Part shown: one piece after another, positions 53,687 through 64,000 of the stretch
Layout: each line of letters opens with the position of its first letter
Position numbering within the stretch: the first letter of the stretch is position 1
From: Hemileia vastatrix
Taxonomy: Eukaryota; Basidiomycota; Pucciniomycetes; Pucciniales; Zaghouaniaceae
Reading direction: 5' to 3'
DNA: 64,000 nucleotides
Assembly: GCA_030280995.1 (NCBI GenBank)
Contig: JASXTE010000008.1
Location: 9,739,712 to 9,803,711 of the forward strand
Program-made: the position numbers and the translations under genes
The notes under the pieces: generated by a model
The model's database searches: none
Seen by the model: only the letters and a program-made list of their open reading frames with translations
Told to the model about the DNA's origin: nothing

Positions 53687-54889
53687 TATTCTTGATATCC
53701 CCTGGAGATAATCCATAATTTTGCCCCAAGGGCTTATCCACCGATTCCATAAAACCCAAAAATAAACCCCCATAATTTGTCCTACCAACGGACATAAAAA
53801 ATAAACAACCCTTTTCCAAAACATGAGTGCATCCAATTTATGCACTCTATTATCAAATGCCACTACACTCTTTATTAGTGCAGGGAAAACCATATCCTCC
53901 ATAAAAATCTCTTCCTGAGATTGAAACAAATCCACCATACATATACCAGATTCATAAACCATATCTGCATCTGAATTGCAAACAGTCTCCGCTTTTGAAG
54001 ACAAAACCTGAGGTAAATATTCCTCTAAATCAAATTCCAAATTATCCAAAACAAAATTATCCCCAACATCCAAATTTTCTTCATCAGTGACAATAATATC
54101 TTCATCTTCAGAAACCTCTTCTTTCCAAACAGAAGAGTCAACAAAAATAATATCTTCAGGCTGGACAAAATCTTCAGGAATGGCTGAATCCGAAATTTCA
54201 TCAGTAACTAGTTCTTTTACACCATCCTCTTCTATCTCTTGAGCAACCTCAGTGTCTTCTCCAGAGTCCAAATCAACAGAGTTATGAGTATCCAGATGTT
54301 CCAAAATAACCTTCTTTAGCACCTCCATACCAGGAATCCTAGTTTCTCCGTCTGGGAGATCCTTCATTAAATTCCCATTAATAAGCACCATCAAAACATC
54401 TTTCTTAACCTTTTCCCCCATAGCATCCCAAAAAACATACTTTGATGCATTATCATGAAATAAAATTTCATACTCCAACAAATAATCCAGAACCACCTGA
54501 AATTCAACCATAAACTGATGATACTGATGCAGAGATGTTACACCACCTTTTGATTCCCATTTCCTACCTATATGCTTTAGATCCTCCAATGAATAAACTT
54601 TTGGCCACCTTTTTCCCATTTCCATCTTGAGCTTTCTCCAATCTTGATCTTTATAACCATCCATAGAAATAACCTCCTTTTCCACCTCTCTGTCCAAAAT
54701 AAAGAACCTAATCTGCTTCACCATATCCAAAGGTAAAGCACCATCAATCACAGCTGCAGATTCATACCTATGTAAAAATCCTTCTAAATCATCTCCAGAA
54801 AACTTGGGCCCAACCCAAGATACAATCCTTACTGATGCCCTAACAGGTACACCAGCAGCCAACACAGCAGTTCCACTAGTAGAAGACAT
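53684..54889 (-). CDS. G1 gag
   Basis: 402-residue structural protein forming the virus-like particle. I chose Met 54889 (MSSTSGTAVLAAGVPVRASV), which aligns with the G0 start at 1012; an earlier in-frame Met at 54916 is possible. N-terminal half: VRIVSWVGPKFSGDDLEGFL, DMVKQIRFFILDREVEKEV, KRWPKVYSLEDLKHIGRKWE and a helical capsid-like region. C-terminal half: very acidic (SEDEDIIVTDEENLDVGDN), ending in a hydrophobic tryptophan-rich stretch near residues 370-400. No CCHC zinc knuckle is visible, so RNA binding must use something else. Overlaps nothing; pol starts 10 nt downstream. Confidence 0.88.
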   Translation of the reverse strand: MSSTSGTAVLAAGVPVRASVRIVSWVGPKFSGDDLEGFLHRYESAAVIDGALPLDMVKQIRFFILDREVEKEVISMDGYKDQDWRKLKMEMGKRWPKVYSLEDLKHIGRKWESKGGVTSLHQYHQFMVEFQVVLDYLLEYEILFHDNASKYVFWDAMGEKVKKDVLMVLINGNLMKDLPDGETRIPGMEVLKKVILEHLDTHNSVDLDSGEDTEVAQEIEEDGVKELVTDEISDSAIPEDFVQPEDIIFVDSSVWKEEVSEDEDIIVTDEENLDVGDNFVLDNLEFDLEEYLPQVLSSKAETVCNSDADMVYESGICMVDLFQSQEEIFMEDMVFPALIKSVVAFDNRVHKLDALMFWKRVVYFLCPLVGQIMGVYFWVLWNRWISPWGKIMDYLQGISRI

Positions 54890-55046
54890 CCCAAAACATA
54901 AGAAAAGCGTTAACAACCGTTAAAATAACAAGCCTCTTGCAGGCCAATAACAAAAATCCAATTTGAGTTCCAGAAAATAAGCCTCTTGCAGGCTAATAAC
55001 GTTCTTGATCCAAGTAAGTCTTTTAAAGAAAGCTAGAGAAATCGAA

Positions 55047-55063
55047 CCCCACGTTGGGCGCCA
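55047..55063 (-). promoter_or_regulatory. G1 primer-binding site
   Basis: The plus strand shows TCGAACCCCACGTTGGGCGCCA, the look of a tRNA T-loop, T-stem and acceptor end with CCA, three bases before the 5' LTR. The complementary strand is the TGG-initial binding site. I cannot name the tRNA. Confidence 0.85.
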
Positions 55064-55066
55064 ACT

Positions 55067-56200
55067 ATGGTAAGGTAAACTCTTACAGTCGCCTTGCTGT
55101 AAGCAGAATCCGGAGGAGATATGTGGATTTAGCTGAAAACCCCGTCCTTCCAATAAAAATAACAAAATGGGAATTCTAAATCACTAAGCTAACCAGTCTA
55201 CTTGGATCTGATTGATAAAAATAATGAAACTCTAAAATAATTAACGCTTATTGAGATTTAAAGAAAGTGGCTATTGATAAAAGAAATACTGATAACAACA
55301 ATTAAGGTGTACCAGTGAAAGATCTGAAAAGATTGACTTTTATGTTTTTATAATAATTTAAATTTTTATGAGACAGCAATAATCAAGTCCCAGTGATGAA
55401 GACCTTTCTAAAGATACCCTGTATGAAGTGTTATTTAAATTGTTGAGTAGTATTTCTAAAATGTTATATATAAAATATAAAGTTATAAGGGTATTACAAT
55501 TTTATTTAATTTGTTGAGTAATAAAAAAAATGAGACCGTGGTGGTTAATGATTAAGCTGTATGATGTGTCCCCCCTTCTCAATTTCGAGTTTGAGAAGCG
55601 CTTAAGTATTCCTAGTCACGTGCCTAAGTTTTCCCCTCCAGAGCTCTTCCAGAGTCAATCCAGAGCCCGTACGGAGTCCGTACGGAGCCGGAACGGAGTC
55701 CGTACGGAGTCCGTACGGAGTCTGTCCGGACTTCCGGACTCAATTAGAACCTTAAAACTATAATAAAAAATCTAGAAAAATTACACATAATAGAGCTACT
55801 TCCCCTTTACATACCAAACTAATTTTCGTAGTCTGCGCAGCTCTAATTACCCCGTGAAAATTCATCAAAGTTAAGTAATTTTTGAAAACGTAAATATTTC
55901 TATAAAACTTTAAAATTCATTTAAAAATATAAGAAAAATAGTAAAAATTCTGGGAAAATTTCCCAAGGTTCTTGAGAGACTTGACTTGATACTTATAAAT
56001 TTTTCAGATCGTAAAAATAAGTTTTCTCTGTAAAATAAATTGTATTTGTGTAGGCATTCGCTCGTGACCAATTTCTTCATATTTTAAACTCCAATAAATT
56101 AAATAAAACCCTTTTTATAAAAAATAATAACGCCAATCCTGCACGCCGTAATAACTCCATTTACATACTTAGGTGCCGTACTAAACTTTGGGCTACCACA
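55067..56200 (-). mobile_element. G1 5' LTR
   Basis: Homologue of 45381-46484, with a few point differences. It is longer by about 30 bp because a CGTACGGAGTC-type minisatellite (55667-55735) has extra units. The promoter is expected here. A leader ORF beginning MLFLLEGRGFQLNPHISSG lies in the U5/leader part of both LTRs; I do not treat it as a gene. Confidence 0.95.
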
Positions 56201-57319
56201 GCGCTATAAAATTGAGAATATCAAAATTGAGGCTTGACAGATCAACTTGTCTCATTTAGGACTACTGATTTGGCTATTTAAATGCATAAAAATAACACTT
56301 TTCAAATTTGGTGTTTTTTATGCCAGAAATGGCTTCTGTGTACTGGCCACATACTGCCTGCTTTTTTCATGTGTGAATAGCTTCATTTTTAGAGAAGTTA
56401 GCTTTTTCACACTATAATTACCCCACATTCTACGCCCACTGTGGGGAAACACGCTAAAATAGGCGAGAGGTGCTTATTTAGTGTCCTAGCTTAATTAATA
56501 ATGCATTGACCCTGTTTATATGCACTAATTTCATTAATAACCTCACTCTTGGCGTCTTATTTCATCACCATGCTTAAATCTGCCTAAATTTAGTCAAGGA
56601 TTTATCTGTGCAAGCGCCTGCCAAGGACTGCATGTAGTTACCCCACATCTCATGCTCTTTTTTGAGTTTTTGGGTGGTTTCTCAGTCAATATTGGTTATT
56701 TTTGAATGGGAATTTCATGTAGTATAATGTCAGTATTAGCTCCATAATTTCTACAGTGAATCACTCTTATTATTAAGCTATTATTAACCTTAAAAGTTCC
56801 CCTTTAGTTTCTTATATTACTGTTTAATACGCATATACTCTCTTTTTATCTTATTCTTTAATTTTGATGGATTTTCCTTATTATTATAGGATTTTGATGG
56901 TTATTACTCTACTAATTATTTCATGGGTTACTGGGGATGTTGATTCGCATGTCTATTAGTTGTTTTGAGGCGTCATTAACTGTGTATTGGGTGGTATATC
57001 AAGGGAATCATTGGTGAACTCAGTGTGTATAAAAGGAGGAGGTTTTTGGGTCTTGTTTCTACATTCTTTATGATTACAAATTACACCATATAACAAAATC
57101 AATTACAATACATATCAATTAGCACTTATAGAGTCTTTTAAATAGTATTTGAATAATTAAAATATATTTTTCTACCAACTAAAAAGATTGTAAGCCATAT
57201 ATAAGATTAGTGAGAATTATATTACTGAGACCTTTTTTTTGGATTATATTTTACTATTTGTTGGATTTATACTACAGTATTCATATAGGACCATTTAAAT
57301 CTTCTAGACACAGACTTTT

Positions 57320-58109
57320 TGTCAAGGGGTCCTTTTGGGTCTAGAAGTTTATTTGAGGTTTTTACGGGGTATTTAAGGGTTTTAATGGTCTCTTAACAAA
57401 AGGTACGTATTTCTAAATCAATTTGATTAATTTACTCAAATATAAGAGGTAGTTTTAAAATATTAGTATAGATTATAGATTAGAATTACGCTGTTGTAAA
57501 TACTAAAGTTATAAAATATAGAAATAAGGGTTGGATTGTAATTGTAATAATAAAAGTAAGTGATAAAGGAATGATCTGAAAAGCACAAAGTAAGAGGCCT
57601 TTTATAGGCAAACATGAGGGAATAAAATATACAGAATTTTCACCTTATATTTTAAGAATGTGAGAAAAAGAATGACTGAAAGTAGTACATATATGACATA
57701 AGAATTAAATAAACTGGTACGTCAACAAGGGCATCAAATTTATTAGCAATAAAGTTTGAGTTCCTTGGACTGTCACAATTAATTACACAATAATTAATTA
57801 ATTATATTACTTTCACGGGATTCCAGATCTCTCACTGAGGTAATATAACTGTTTTAAAGTTTTTTTATTATATTTTTATTATTAAATTCTATTCCCATTG
57901 ACTTATACCATTGAGCACGGTGTTAGGGAGTAAAATTGTAAGGGACATTTTATTTACACTAATTAATTATACTACTTATTGTACTTAACTAGTTAATTGT
58001 AAGTAATACTTAAGTAGATAATTAATTATTAGTAAGAAGAAGGGGCGTGGCTTCAACCCAGTAAAATAATTAATTATTTTATCGGTTAAGTCTAGTAGCC
58101 TGGCTGACA
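57320..58109 (-). mobile_element. Solo LTR, 790 bp
   Basis: Ends TGTCAAGG...GGCTGACA, flanked by CTTTT at 57315-57319 and 58110-58114. On the minus strand TTGCCTATAAAAGGCC near 57596-57612 is a TATA box. The G3 LTR shares that block, TCTAGAAG near the edge and TAGCCTGGCTGACA at the end, so the two are related families. Confidence 0.93.
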
Positions 58110-58195
58110 CTTTTCAAGCTAGTTTACATCTTGTACTTGATCTTAGCCTGAAAACAAGGGTCATTAATTTTCAAATTCATGCACAATTTTAATCA

Positions 58196-58233
58196 AAACA
58201 AATTCTGAGTAAGATCTTACTCAGAATTTGTTT
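58196..58233. repeat. 38-bp perfect palindrome
   Basis: AAACAAATTCTGAGTAAGA is followed immediately by its exact reverse complement; the centre is AGATCT and there is no loop. It lies 39 bp right of repeat copy B and about 250 bp before the Tc1/mariner-like gene. Confidence 0.97.
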
Positions 58234-58489
58234 CGAGCAAGTGGTTATAAAGTGTGAAATGTGGTTTATTTTAAATATAAATTGTGTGATTCCACAAATA
58301 TATATTTTTCATGTCAAAGCTTAAAATATTACAAAATTATTTGTGATCTGAATTTTGGTTTTGACAGTTCATTTTTTTTCTTTGCACATTAATATTACTT
58401 TTATTTACTGTTTGAAACCTTCACATTATTCTCCTCTTCTCGTCTTGACTCTTGACATCCTCTTTACTTCTCTTCTCTGTTGTTTTGAA

Positions 58490-59604
58490 ATGGTTTATTT
58501 GAAATATGACCCTCATTTTAAAGTAGATGTGGTAATGAGCGCATTAGATGGTAATTCCTTGGATGATATCAATGAAATATATGGCTCACAAATTCATAGG
58601 AATTCTTTATCTCGCTGGATGGGATTATATCAAGAGACAAAGTCTGTCATTACAAATCCTGATACGTATATGAGACAAGGACACCCCTTTACTTTGGATG
58701 AGGAACAAGGCAAATTTATTCTGGAGATAATAAATAAAAATCTTACTGTGTACCAAATGGAGCTGCAAAACGCTTTGTTTAAAAATCACAATATTAGAGT
58801 CTCACAGTCAACAATTCACCAAGAGTTATATTACGCTTGAAAATGTCTAAAAAAACATGTAGAAAAGTCCACCCCAATCAAAACAAACATTCCCGAATCA
58901 GATACATCACTTTGGTGGCTGATTTTGACCCAAAAATTTTGGTCTTTACTGGTGAGATAATTTTTAAGTATATTTGTTGGTAGATTTAAAGTGTTTTTTT
59001 CCATTCAAGATGAGTGTGGAGTCTGCTCAGAAGGTGTTTCTCGCACAACAGCATGGGCACCTGTAGGTCAACGTACTCCACAAATCTCACAGGTGCGAGC
59101 TACACACCGCTTCAATATTATACCAGCTGTTTCATTGTCTGGTTTAGTGGCAACAGCTATCCTAGAGCCAATGGTTTGTCGCACTCATTTTGAGTATTAT
59201 TTGCAAAACATTTTGGTAAGTTGTTAAAAAATAATATTAATATTTGGTAATATACTAAAAATTAGCTTTTACTTCACTCACACAAGCTTCCTATGATGAA
59301 CCCGTATCCTGGACCTAACAGTGTCTTGATAATGGATAATGCTGCATTCCACCATGGTGGATGTATTGCAGAAATTGTTGAAGAAAGGGGATGTAAGCTG
59401 CTGTATCTACCTGCTTACTCTCCTGAATTTAATCCTATTGAAAAGGGATTTAGTGTTTTAAAAAGTGCTTTACGCCATGATGGAAAATTGACTGGTGGAA
59501 AAGAGGACATGGAAATTATTGATCAATTTGTTCATTTGGTATTCACACCTTCTTTGATGAAGAAGCTGTTTAGGGCTAGTGGCTACATAAATCAGACATA
59601 CTAG
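58490..59604 (+). pseudogene. Tc1/mariner-like DD34E transposase relic
   Basis: Cut-and-paste transposase of the IS630-Tc1-mariner class. The start at 58490 (MVYLKYDPHFKVDVVMSALD) leads a helix-turn-helix region (SLDDINEIYGSQIHRNSLSR, then QSTIHQEL). A one-base frame change near 58838 interrupts it. Homology continues as ALKMSKKTCRKV...DPKILVFT. Introns 58952-59009 and 59216-59286 join the frames cleanly. Catalytic core: first D in TDECGV, second in LIMDNAAFHHG, then LPAYSPEFNPIE with E 34 residues after the second D. The tail ends GYINQTY. Only the frameshift (or a sequence error) prevents a full protein. Terminal repeats were not found. Confidence 0.8.
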
Positions 59605-59759
59605 TAAAATTATATTTCACTTGTGTTCATGGAAATATAGATATTTGATTTTATAACATCTTTAAATGCTACGCAGTAGAATTTATACATTATAAACCCT
59701 TTAAGTCCCCCTTCCATTAAGATGTCTTATTCCACTTCCTTCACAAATATAAAGGATAT

Positions 59760-60834
59760 GTTTTGACTGCCCTGATACATGCCAAAGCATATGCTTCAGG
59801 AATACCTACCTGCATAAGATGTTCTGAAGTGAAGTCTTGAAATAAAGACCAGTGAGTAATTCAAAGTTCAGACAACCCTTCCTGCAAATCAGAATCTGAT
59901 ACTTTGACTTGTGCATGACATAGAAACTCCTCCAAGGTTGATTCATCTTCAAAGGCATCATATTCATGTGAGGATCTGATTGAAGGTGGAAGAGTGGAGG
60001 CTGCTGCTTCAGAAGTATTGACTTGGGCACAAGATTTTATTGGATGCCACTGAAAAAGGGGTGTCTTTGGCGGCACAAGGTATGTCACCTCTTTAGGATT
60101 TGTAACCTGAAAATGAAAAGAAAAAGATTAATAGATTAAGCTTTTTGAGAAGCAAAAAAAAACTGACCATTGCACATGCCCAATTTTGTGCCATTGAAAA
60201 GGTTAGCTCAAACTACTCTTGAGGATTTGCTGGATTGATGCAACAGTGGGCTTCTTGCTGATGTGTGCTTTCAGGACACGGATAGTGACAATCAAGCAGC
60301 AGACCGACCTTCTCTATGTGGGCAGCTTGTCCATGCAAACACTCAGCTGGATTGTCTTCTACTTCCTCTTCAGATGAAGAGTTTTCAAGGTCCTGGTAGG
60401 CAGACTCTCTCTGCAGAAAAGCAAAATAAGATATTAATAAAATAAAGAGAGAGAAAAATACTCACCTGCTGAGCTGGTCAGGGGTCAATTTGCTCCATGC
60501 ATAAATAAATTTTGCGATCATGAATGTTCAATTCAGCCAATTCCAAAAATTGGACAAAAACATCATTTGAATCGAGCATCTTCTTTTGATTTGCCGAAAA
60601 ACCTGAGACATGTGGTATAATAGCATACCATAAAACAGTACCTTTTTAAACTTCCTTCTTGACATAAATTCACATTTTTTCCGGTTCACATTCAAATATT
60701 ACATTGACAGCCTGCGTCTTGAAGTCTTCCAGATTATGATTTGAAGGATCCCAAGAAAATCATAACTTATCTGGCTGAGACACAACCCTACTGACTGTGA
60801 TAGATACCTTATAATTTTTCTTCCTCTTCCACAT
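59760..60834 (-). pseudogene. Decayed gene, convergent with the Tc1-like transposase
   Basis: I do not know its function. Starts MWKRKKNYKVSITVSRVVSQ at 60834. Then FSWDPSNHNLEDFKTQAVN, and further fragments KKMLDSNDVFVQFLELAEL, SAYQDLENSSSEEEVEDN, a Cys/His-rich stretch (CHYPCPESTHQQEAHCC), FELTFSMAQNWACAM, VTYLVPPKTPLFQW and WSLFQDFTSEHLMQVGIPEA. Introns around 60465 and 60110-60170 have GT/AG ends. In-frame stops occur in at least four places. The order (charged region, Cys/His stretch, tryptophan, PP-x-x-P, SAM-like tail) resembles repeat-associated fungal proteins of unknown role. It may be the second gene of the neighbouring Tc1-like element. Confidence 0.4.
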
Positions 60835-61354
60835 GTTTTCCTTCTCTTTATTCTTCTTTTTTTATCATTTTTATTTTCTTTTTTGGGTAAAAAAAAGAGA
60901 AACTCAAGATTTATTGCAATTGAGGATCGAGGGTCTGACTAATAACAACTTCATCATATCTGTTGTTGTCATTGTAGAAAGGTGGTGGAGAAAGGGGCGG
61001 ATAGAGAATCTGATCAAGATTAGGCATCTGAGGAGAAAAAATAAAAAAATAAATAAAATAAAATTAAATAAAAAGAGAAATAAAAAACGACATACATTAC
61101 TTTAATATAGCAATTGAGAAAAAAACCCATAAATAAAATAAAGAGAAGAGAAAATAAATACAGAAAAAAGAAAAGAAAAAATTAATGAAATTTAAAAAAT
61201 AAAACCAGGAGAAGACTTACTTTTGAGGAGGGAGGGGGGAAGACAAAATGGAGGTAAATATGGGTGGGGCAATTTCCTGAGAGCCCCCCCCACCCCACTG
61301 ACCCAGCTCAGGGGCTGATTGATCAAGTAATAGAATATACGTGAGCAAACCAAG
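60835..61354. other. A/T-rich spacer
   Basis: Purine-rich AAATAAAAT-type sequence, then a G-rich stretch at ~61215-61310 (AGGAGGGAGGGGGGAAG and GCCCCCCCCACC). No gene is supported; a short basic ORF at 60833-61105 is low complexity. Confidence 0.5.
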
Positions 61355-62608
61355 TGTCGGTCAGTCGTCTAGAAGATATAAGAGAAGAGGGAAGAAAAGA
61401 GAGGAGGACAAGAAGGAGATAGTAGTTTAGGAATAAAAGAAATAAAAACAATTGAAATTATTTAATTTATTTGAGAGAAAGCAACGACGAGTGATTTGAG
61501 AGGTGACAACAAATTGGTTTTATTAATATTAATATTATTTAAGTAAGAGTTCTGCGCGGCAAACACTATAATTACTATCAGACTTAAGGCAACCTTTAAA
61601 TTGTTATTTAGAATTTTTAATTAGAATTTAATACTAATAAAAATAATAATAATCGTAATAAATTTATTTTTAAATTGTTGAGTGTGTAATAAGTGATACT
61701 TCTACAGGGGATTATCCAAGGCCCTTTTATAGGCAATGGGTCCTCTGAAGCGCTACAAGTGACTATATACAAAATAGTAATGAAGTAAAACAAGAAGATA
61801 AAAGAAGACATTTGTAACATAGTAATTAAGAGAAAATTATACAAAAAATAATAAGAATCCCAATTAAGAATATAAAATTCCCATCCCAAATTTCCCAAAT
61901 CAGTTAATACAAAATAATGAGTAACTAAACAACCCTGTGATCTAAGAACTATGGGAAAAACAAATCAAAACAAGTATTACAATCTGTTTTCAGCATTTCT
62001 AAGTGAAACAAATAACATGTTTTGACGTAACAAGGCATGCAATCATTTTAATTCAGTGTAAATTAATATTTATTAATTGTTTTCACTATGTAATTTAATA
62101 ACTAGTTTAACTGAAACAATTAATTAATTTAATTTGAGAATTTATAATACTATTTTATAAAATAAGTATTATAATTTATTTGATTTTCTTCCTGACACAA
62201 TTTAAGGGTCAAAAGAAGCGCCATTAATTATTGTTTAATACTATATGAAAGATGTTATTTATTATATAAATTTAAATAATTAATTTAATTATATTATAAG
62301 TCAATTTTACACTTATAATTATCATATATGTTTTTTAATTAATTAAATATAAATTTATAATTATTAAGTAACATAAAAATGCGCCATTATTTGTAGAATA
62401 TATTATATTATGCTTAATTTAATTGTATATATAAAAATATATATAACCAATAAATTTAATGTAACACTTGTATATAATAAAATTCTTATATAATTTCACT
62501 ATGCAATAAAATATTAAGTTATATTCATTAAATACAAGTCTTACCCACTCTTTAAGGTTTTATAATTTATATATCATTTACTGGACTCCTGGAATAGCCT
62601 GGCTGACA
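61355..62608 (-). mobile_element. G3 3' LTR
   Basis: Ends GGCTGACA at 62608, next to the polypurine-type tract of the coding region (minus strand AGAGTGAGGGAG). The other edge is probably TGTCGGTC at 61355. The minus strand has TTGCCTATAAAAGGGCC near 61718-61734 as the TATA box. Related to the solo LTR at 57320-58109. The left edge is less certain, since the partner LTR is outside the window. Confidence 0.75.
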
Positions 62609-62642
62609 CTCCCTCACTCTAAAAAAAAAACAATAAAAAAAA

Positions 62643-64000
62643 AATTCTAAGATTTTTTCTTTCTGTATTTTTTCAACAGAGCAGGCAGATTTGAAATTTC
62701 TTTGCCAGGTATCCATGCATCATGTTCAGATTATTTGTTCTTATATCTCAATAAATATTCAGTACCTCTTTCAGAAGTGATAATTCTATCATTGAGAATT
62801 TTATCAATTTCTGCTGTTTCTGTGACTTCCTGAGGGTTCTTCTTAGGTCTTCCTCTTCTTTTTGGAAATAAGTCACTGTTGGAAGTATAAGGTTTAAGTA
62901 AAGAAATGGGAAAGACAGGATGTTTCCTATCATATGGAGAATACAATACAACTTCTACTGCATTATCACCAACCATTCTTTTAACAACAAATGGTCCTAC
63001 AAAAGGATCTTTTAATTTGTGGTTACCTTGTAAATTGAAATGGACAGTAGAGATCAACACTTCATCACCCTTGTTAAATGTGTATTCTTTATGGGATTTA
63101 TCCCATCTTTTCTTTTCATATTCAAATGCTTTATCAATACAACTCTGAGCATGTTTTCTGCAGAGCTGTTGCATTTGCATAAAAGATTTTACACCAGGGT
63201 GCAGTTCCAACTTAGGTAATTTATTATTGAGAATCTGAGCAGGAGTGTTTGGGACATAACCTAACCAAAGCTCAAAAGGCTTTTTCTCAGTGACAGAATG
63301 AACAGTGCTATTATATGCAAATTCAAGACCAGGCAAAAGAGTGACCCAATCATGAGTAAATCTGTCATTGTCTTTATATTCTAAACCAAAGGCACAATAC
63401 CTTCTAATCATATCTTCCAGAGTTTGAATCATTCTTTCAGCTAGACCATCAGTCTGAGGATGATGAGCTGTAGACAATTTTAACTCACAGCCACAAATAT
63501 CCATCAAAGAGGTCCAAAACTCAGAAGTGAATTTTGGATCCCTATCAGAGATAATGGCTTTTGGAAAACCAATAATATTAAACATGTAAGACCACCATAA
63601 GAAAGCTAATTCTTTGGTGGATACATCTTTGTGGGTTGGAATAAATTTGCACATTTTCGTGAATCTATCCACTATTACCCAACAAGAGTTAAAGCTGTCT
63701 TTACCTGCAACAGGAAGACCAGTGACAAAATCCATATTAATGATTTGCCAGGGAGCACTAGGTGCTTCAATATGTTGTAATAACCCTGCCCTTTTACCTG
63801 TTAACCTTTTAGATTTTTGGCAGGAATCACAAGATTCAACATATAATTTTGTGTCTTCAGACATATTAGCCCACCATGCAGTGTTTTTGATTCTAATCAA
63901 TGTTTTTTCAAGATCAAAATGACCAGCTAATATGTCATCATGACAAAGTTTAAGGATAGTTTCTTTCATTGAAGGAGGAATAACAATTACATTGGTAAGC
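62643..64000 (-). CDS. G3 pol, integrase to chromodomain (partial)
   Basis: C-terminal part of a Ty3/gypsy chromovirus-type pol; the frame is open to the window edge at 64000, so it starts outside. Zinc finger: LCHDDILAGHFDLEKT with CDSCQKSK. Catalytic core: D in NMDFVTGLPVAG, D in AIISDRDPKFTSEFW, E in HPQTDGLAERMIQTLEDM. Then the GPY/F-like DPFVGPFVVKRM, a basic hook (PKRRGRPKKNPQE) and a chromodomain start, EIDKILNDRIITSERGTEY. A TAA at 62731-62733 cuts the chromodomain after LLRYKNK; the same frame then continues with DAWIPGKEISNLP to a second stop at 62643-62645. So either a single nonsense mutation or a shorter protein. The rest is intact. Confidence 0.88.

Larger units (their letters stand above)
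45381..56200 (-). mobile_element. G1: complete Ty3/gypsy retrotransposon
   Basis: 10,820 bp, flanked by GCGCT at 45376-45380 and 56201-56205. LTRs lie at 45381-46484 and 55067-56200. Minus-strand order: 5' LTR, primer-binding site, gag, pol, about 2.8 kb of noncoding DNA rich in hairpins, polypurine tract, 3' LTR. Both genes are open and the LTRs are nearly identical apart from a minisatellite, so insertion was recent. Confidence 0.95.
45037..58156 (+). repeat. ~1.5 kb LTR-like repeat, copy B, split by two insertions
   Basis: Pieces 45037-45380, 56206-57314 and 58115-58156 together match copy A (3893-5391) in reverse complement. The first gap is element G1 (target duplication GCGCT); the second is the solo LTR at 57320-58109 (CTTTT). 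Start TTTCAGCCTG corresponds to TGTTAGCCTGG of copy A. The repeat itself cuts H4 at 45036. Confidence 0.8.

Noticed and set aside
55040..55063. tRNA gene 3' half
   Set aside because: The T-arm/acceptor-like sequence is the primer-binding site of G1; no tRNA 5' half is present.

Overview
The window is AT-rich, repeat-dense eukaryotic DNA. It has short spliceosomal introns of about 55-110 nt, several Ty3/gypsy retrotransposons, PIF/Harbinger-like DNA transposons and Tet/JBP-like oxygenase relics. I infer a basidiomycete, most likely a rust fungus (Pucciniales) with a large TE-rich genome; no single marker proves the species. Only one gene looks like a host gene. I see no rRNA, no convincing tRNA and nothing bacterial.

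Layout. (1) 1-5391: the start of a minus-strand Ty3/gypsy element (gag relic, primer-binding site, LTR), a second gag-like relic, and a ~1.5 kb LTR-like repeat (copy A). (2) 6133-9693: complete Harbinger-like element H1, flanked by ATT, with a near-intact two-exon transposase and four 335-bp tandem units; a cluster of hairpins follows. (3) 10342-17534: composite Harbinger-like element H2, flanked by AAT. It carries an intact transposase, a giant polypyrimidine/polypurine foldback, a Tet/JBP-like dioxygenase relic, GC-rich hairpins and a Myb/SANT-like gene. (4) 17535-20260: LTR and MITE remnants. (5) 20261-24620: a ~17-exon host gene whose first introns are nearly all phase 1. (6) 25896-35485: H3, a larger decayed relative, also flanked by AAT, holding a different Tet-family relic, a hairpin tandem array split by a solo LTR, a 2.06-kb foldback element and a SANT relic. 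(7) 35900-40290: a decayed gypsy element (G2) with a MITE in gag. (8) 40671-45036: H4, a truncated composite with SANT and Tet-like relics; a solo LTR sits inside the SANT gene. (9) 45037-58156: copy B of the ~1.5 kb repeat, split by the complete 10.8-kb gypsy element G1 (45381-56200) and by a solo LTR (57320-58109). (10) 58196-60834: a perfect palindrome, a DD34E Tc1/mariner-like transposase relic and a convergent decayed gene. (11) 61355-64000: 3' LTR and integrase/chromodomain end of a third gypsy element (G3).

Two systems stand out. First, G1 carries about 28 copies of a short hairpin motif (4-bp stem, 6-nt loop, then TAAACTR in the coding sense). Its stems differ in a compensatory way (CCTC/GAGG, GGTC/GACC, AGTC/GACT). 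It fills the 3' noncoding region, recurs in frame inside pol, overlaps the pol start codon 10 nt after the gag stop, and abuts the pol stop. Second, the Harbinger-like elements pair a DDE transposase and a SANT-like protein with a Tet/JBP-type 2-oxoglutarate/Fe(II) dioxygenase, an unexpected cargo that suggests a DNA-methylation-removal function travelling with the transposon.
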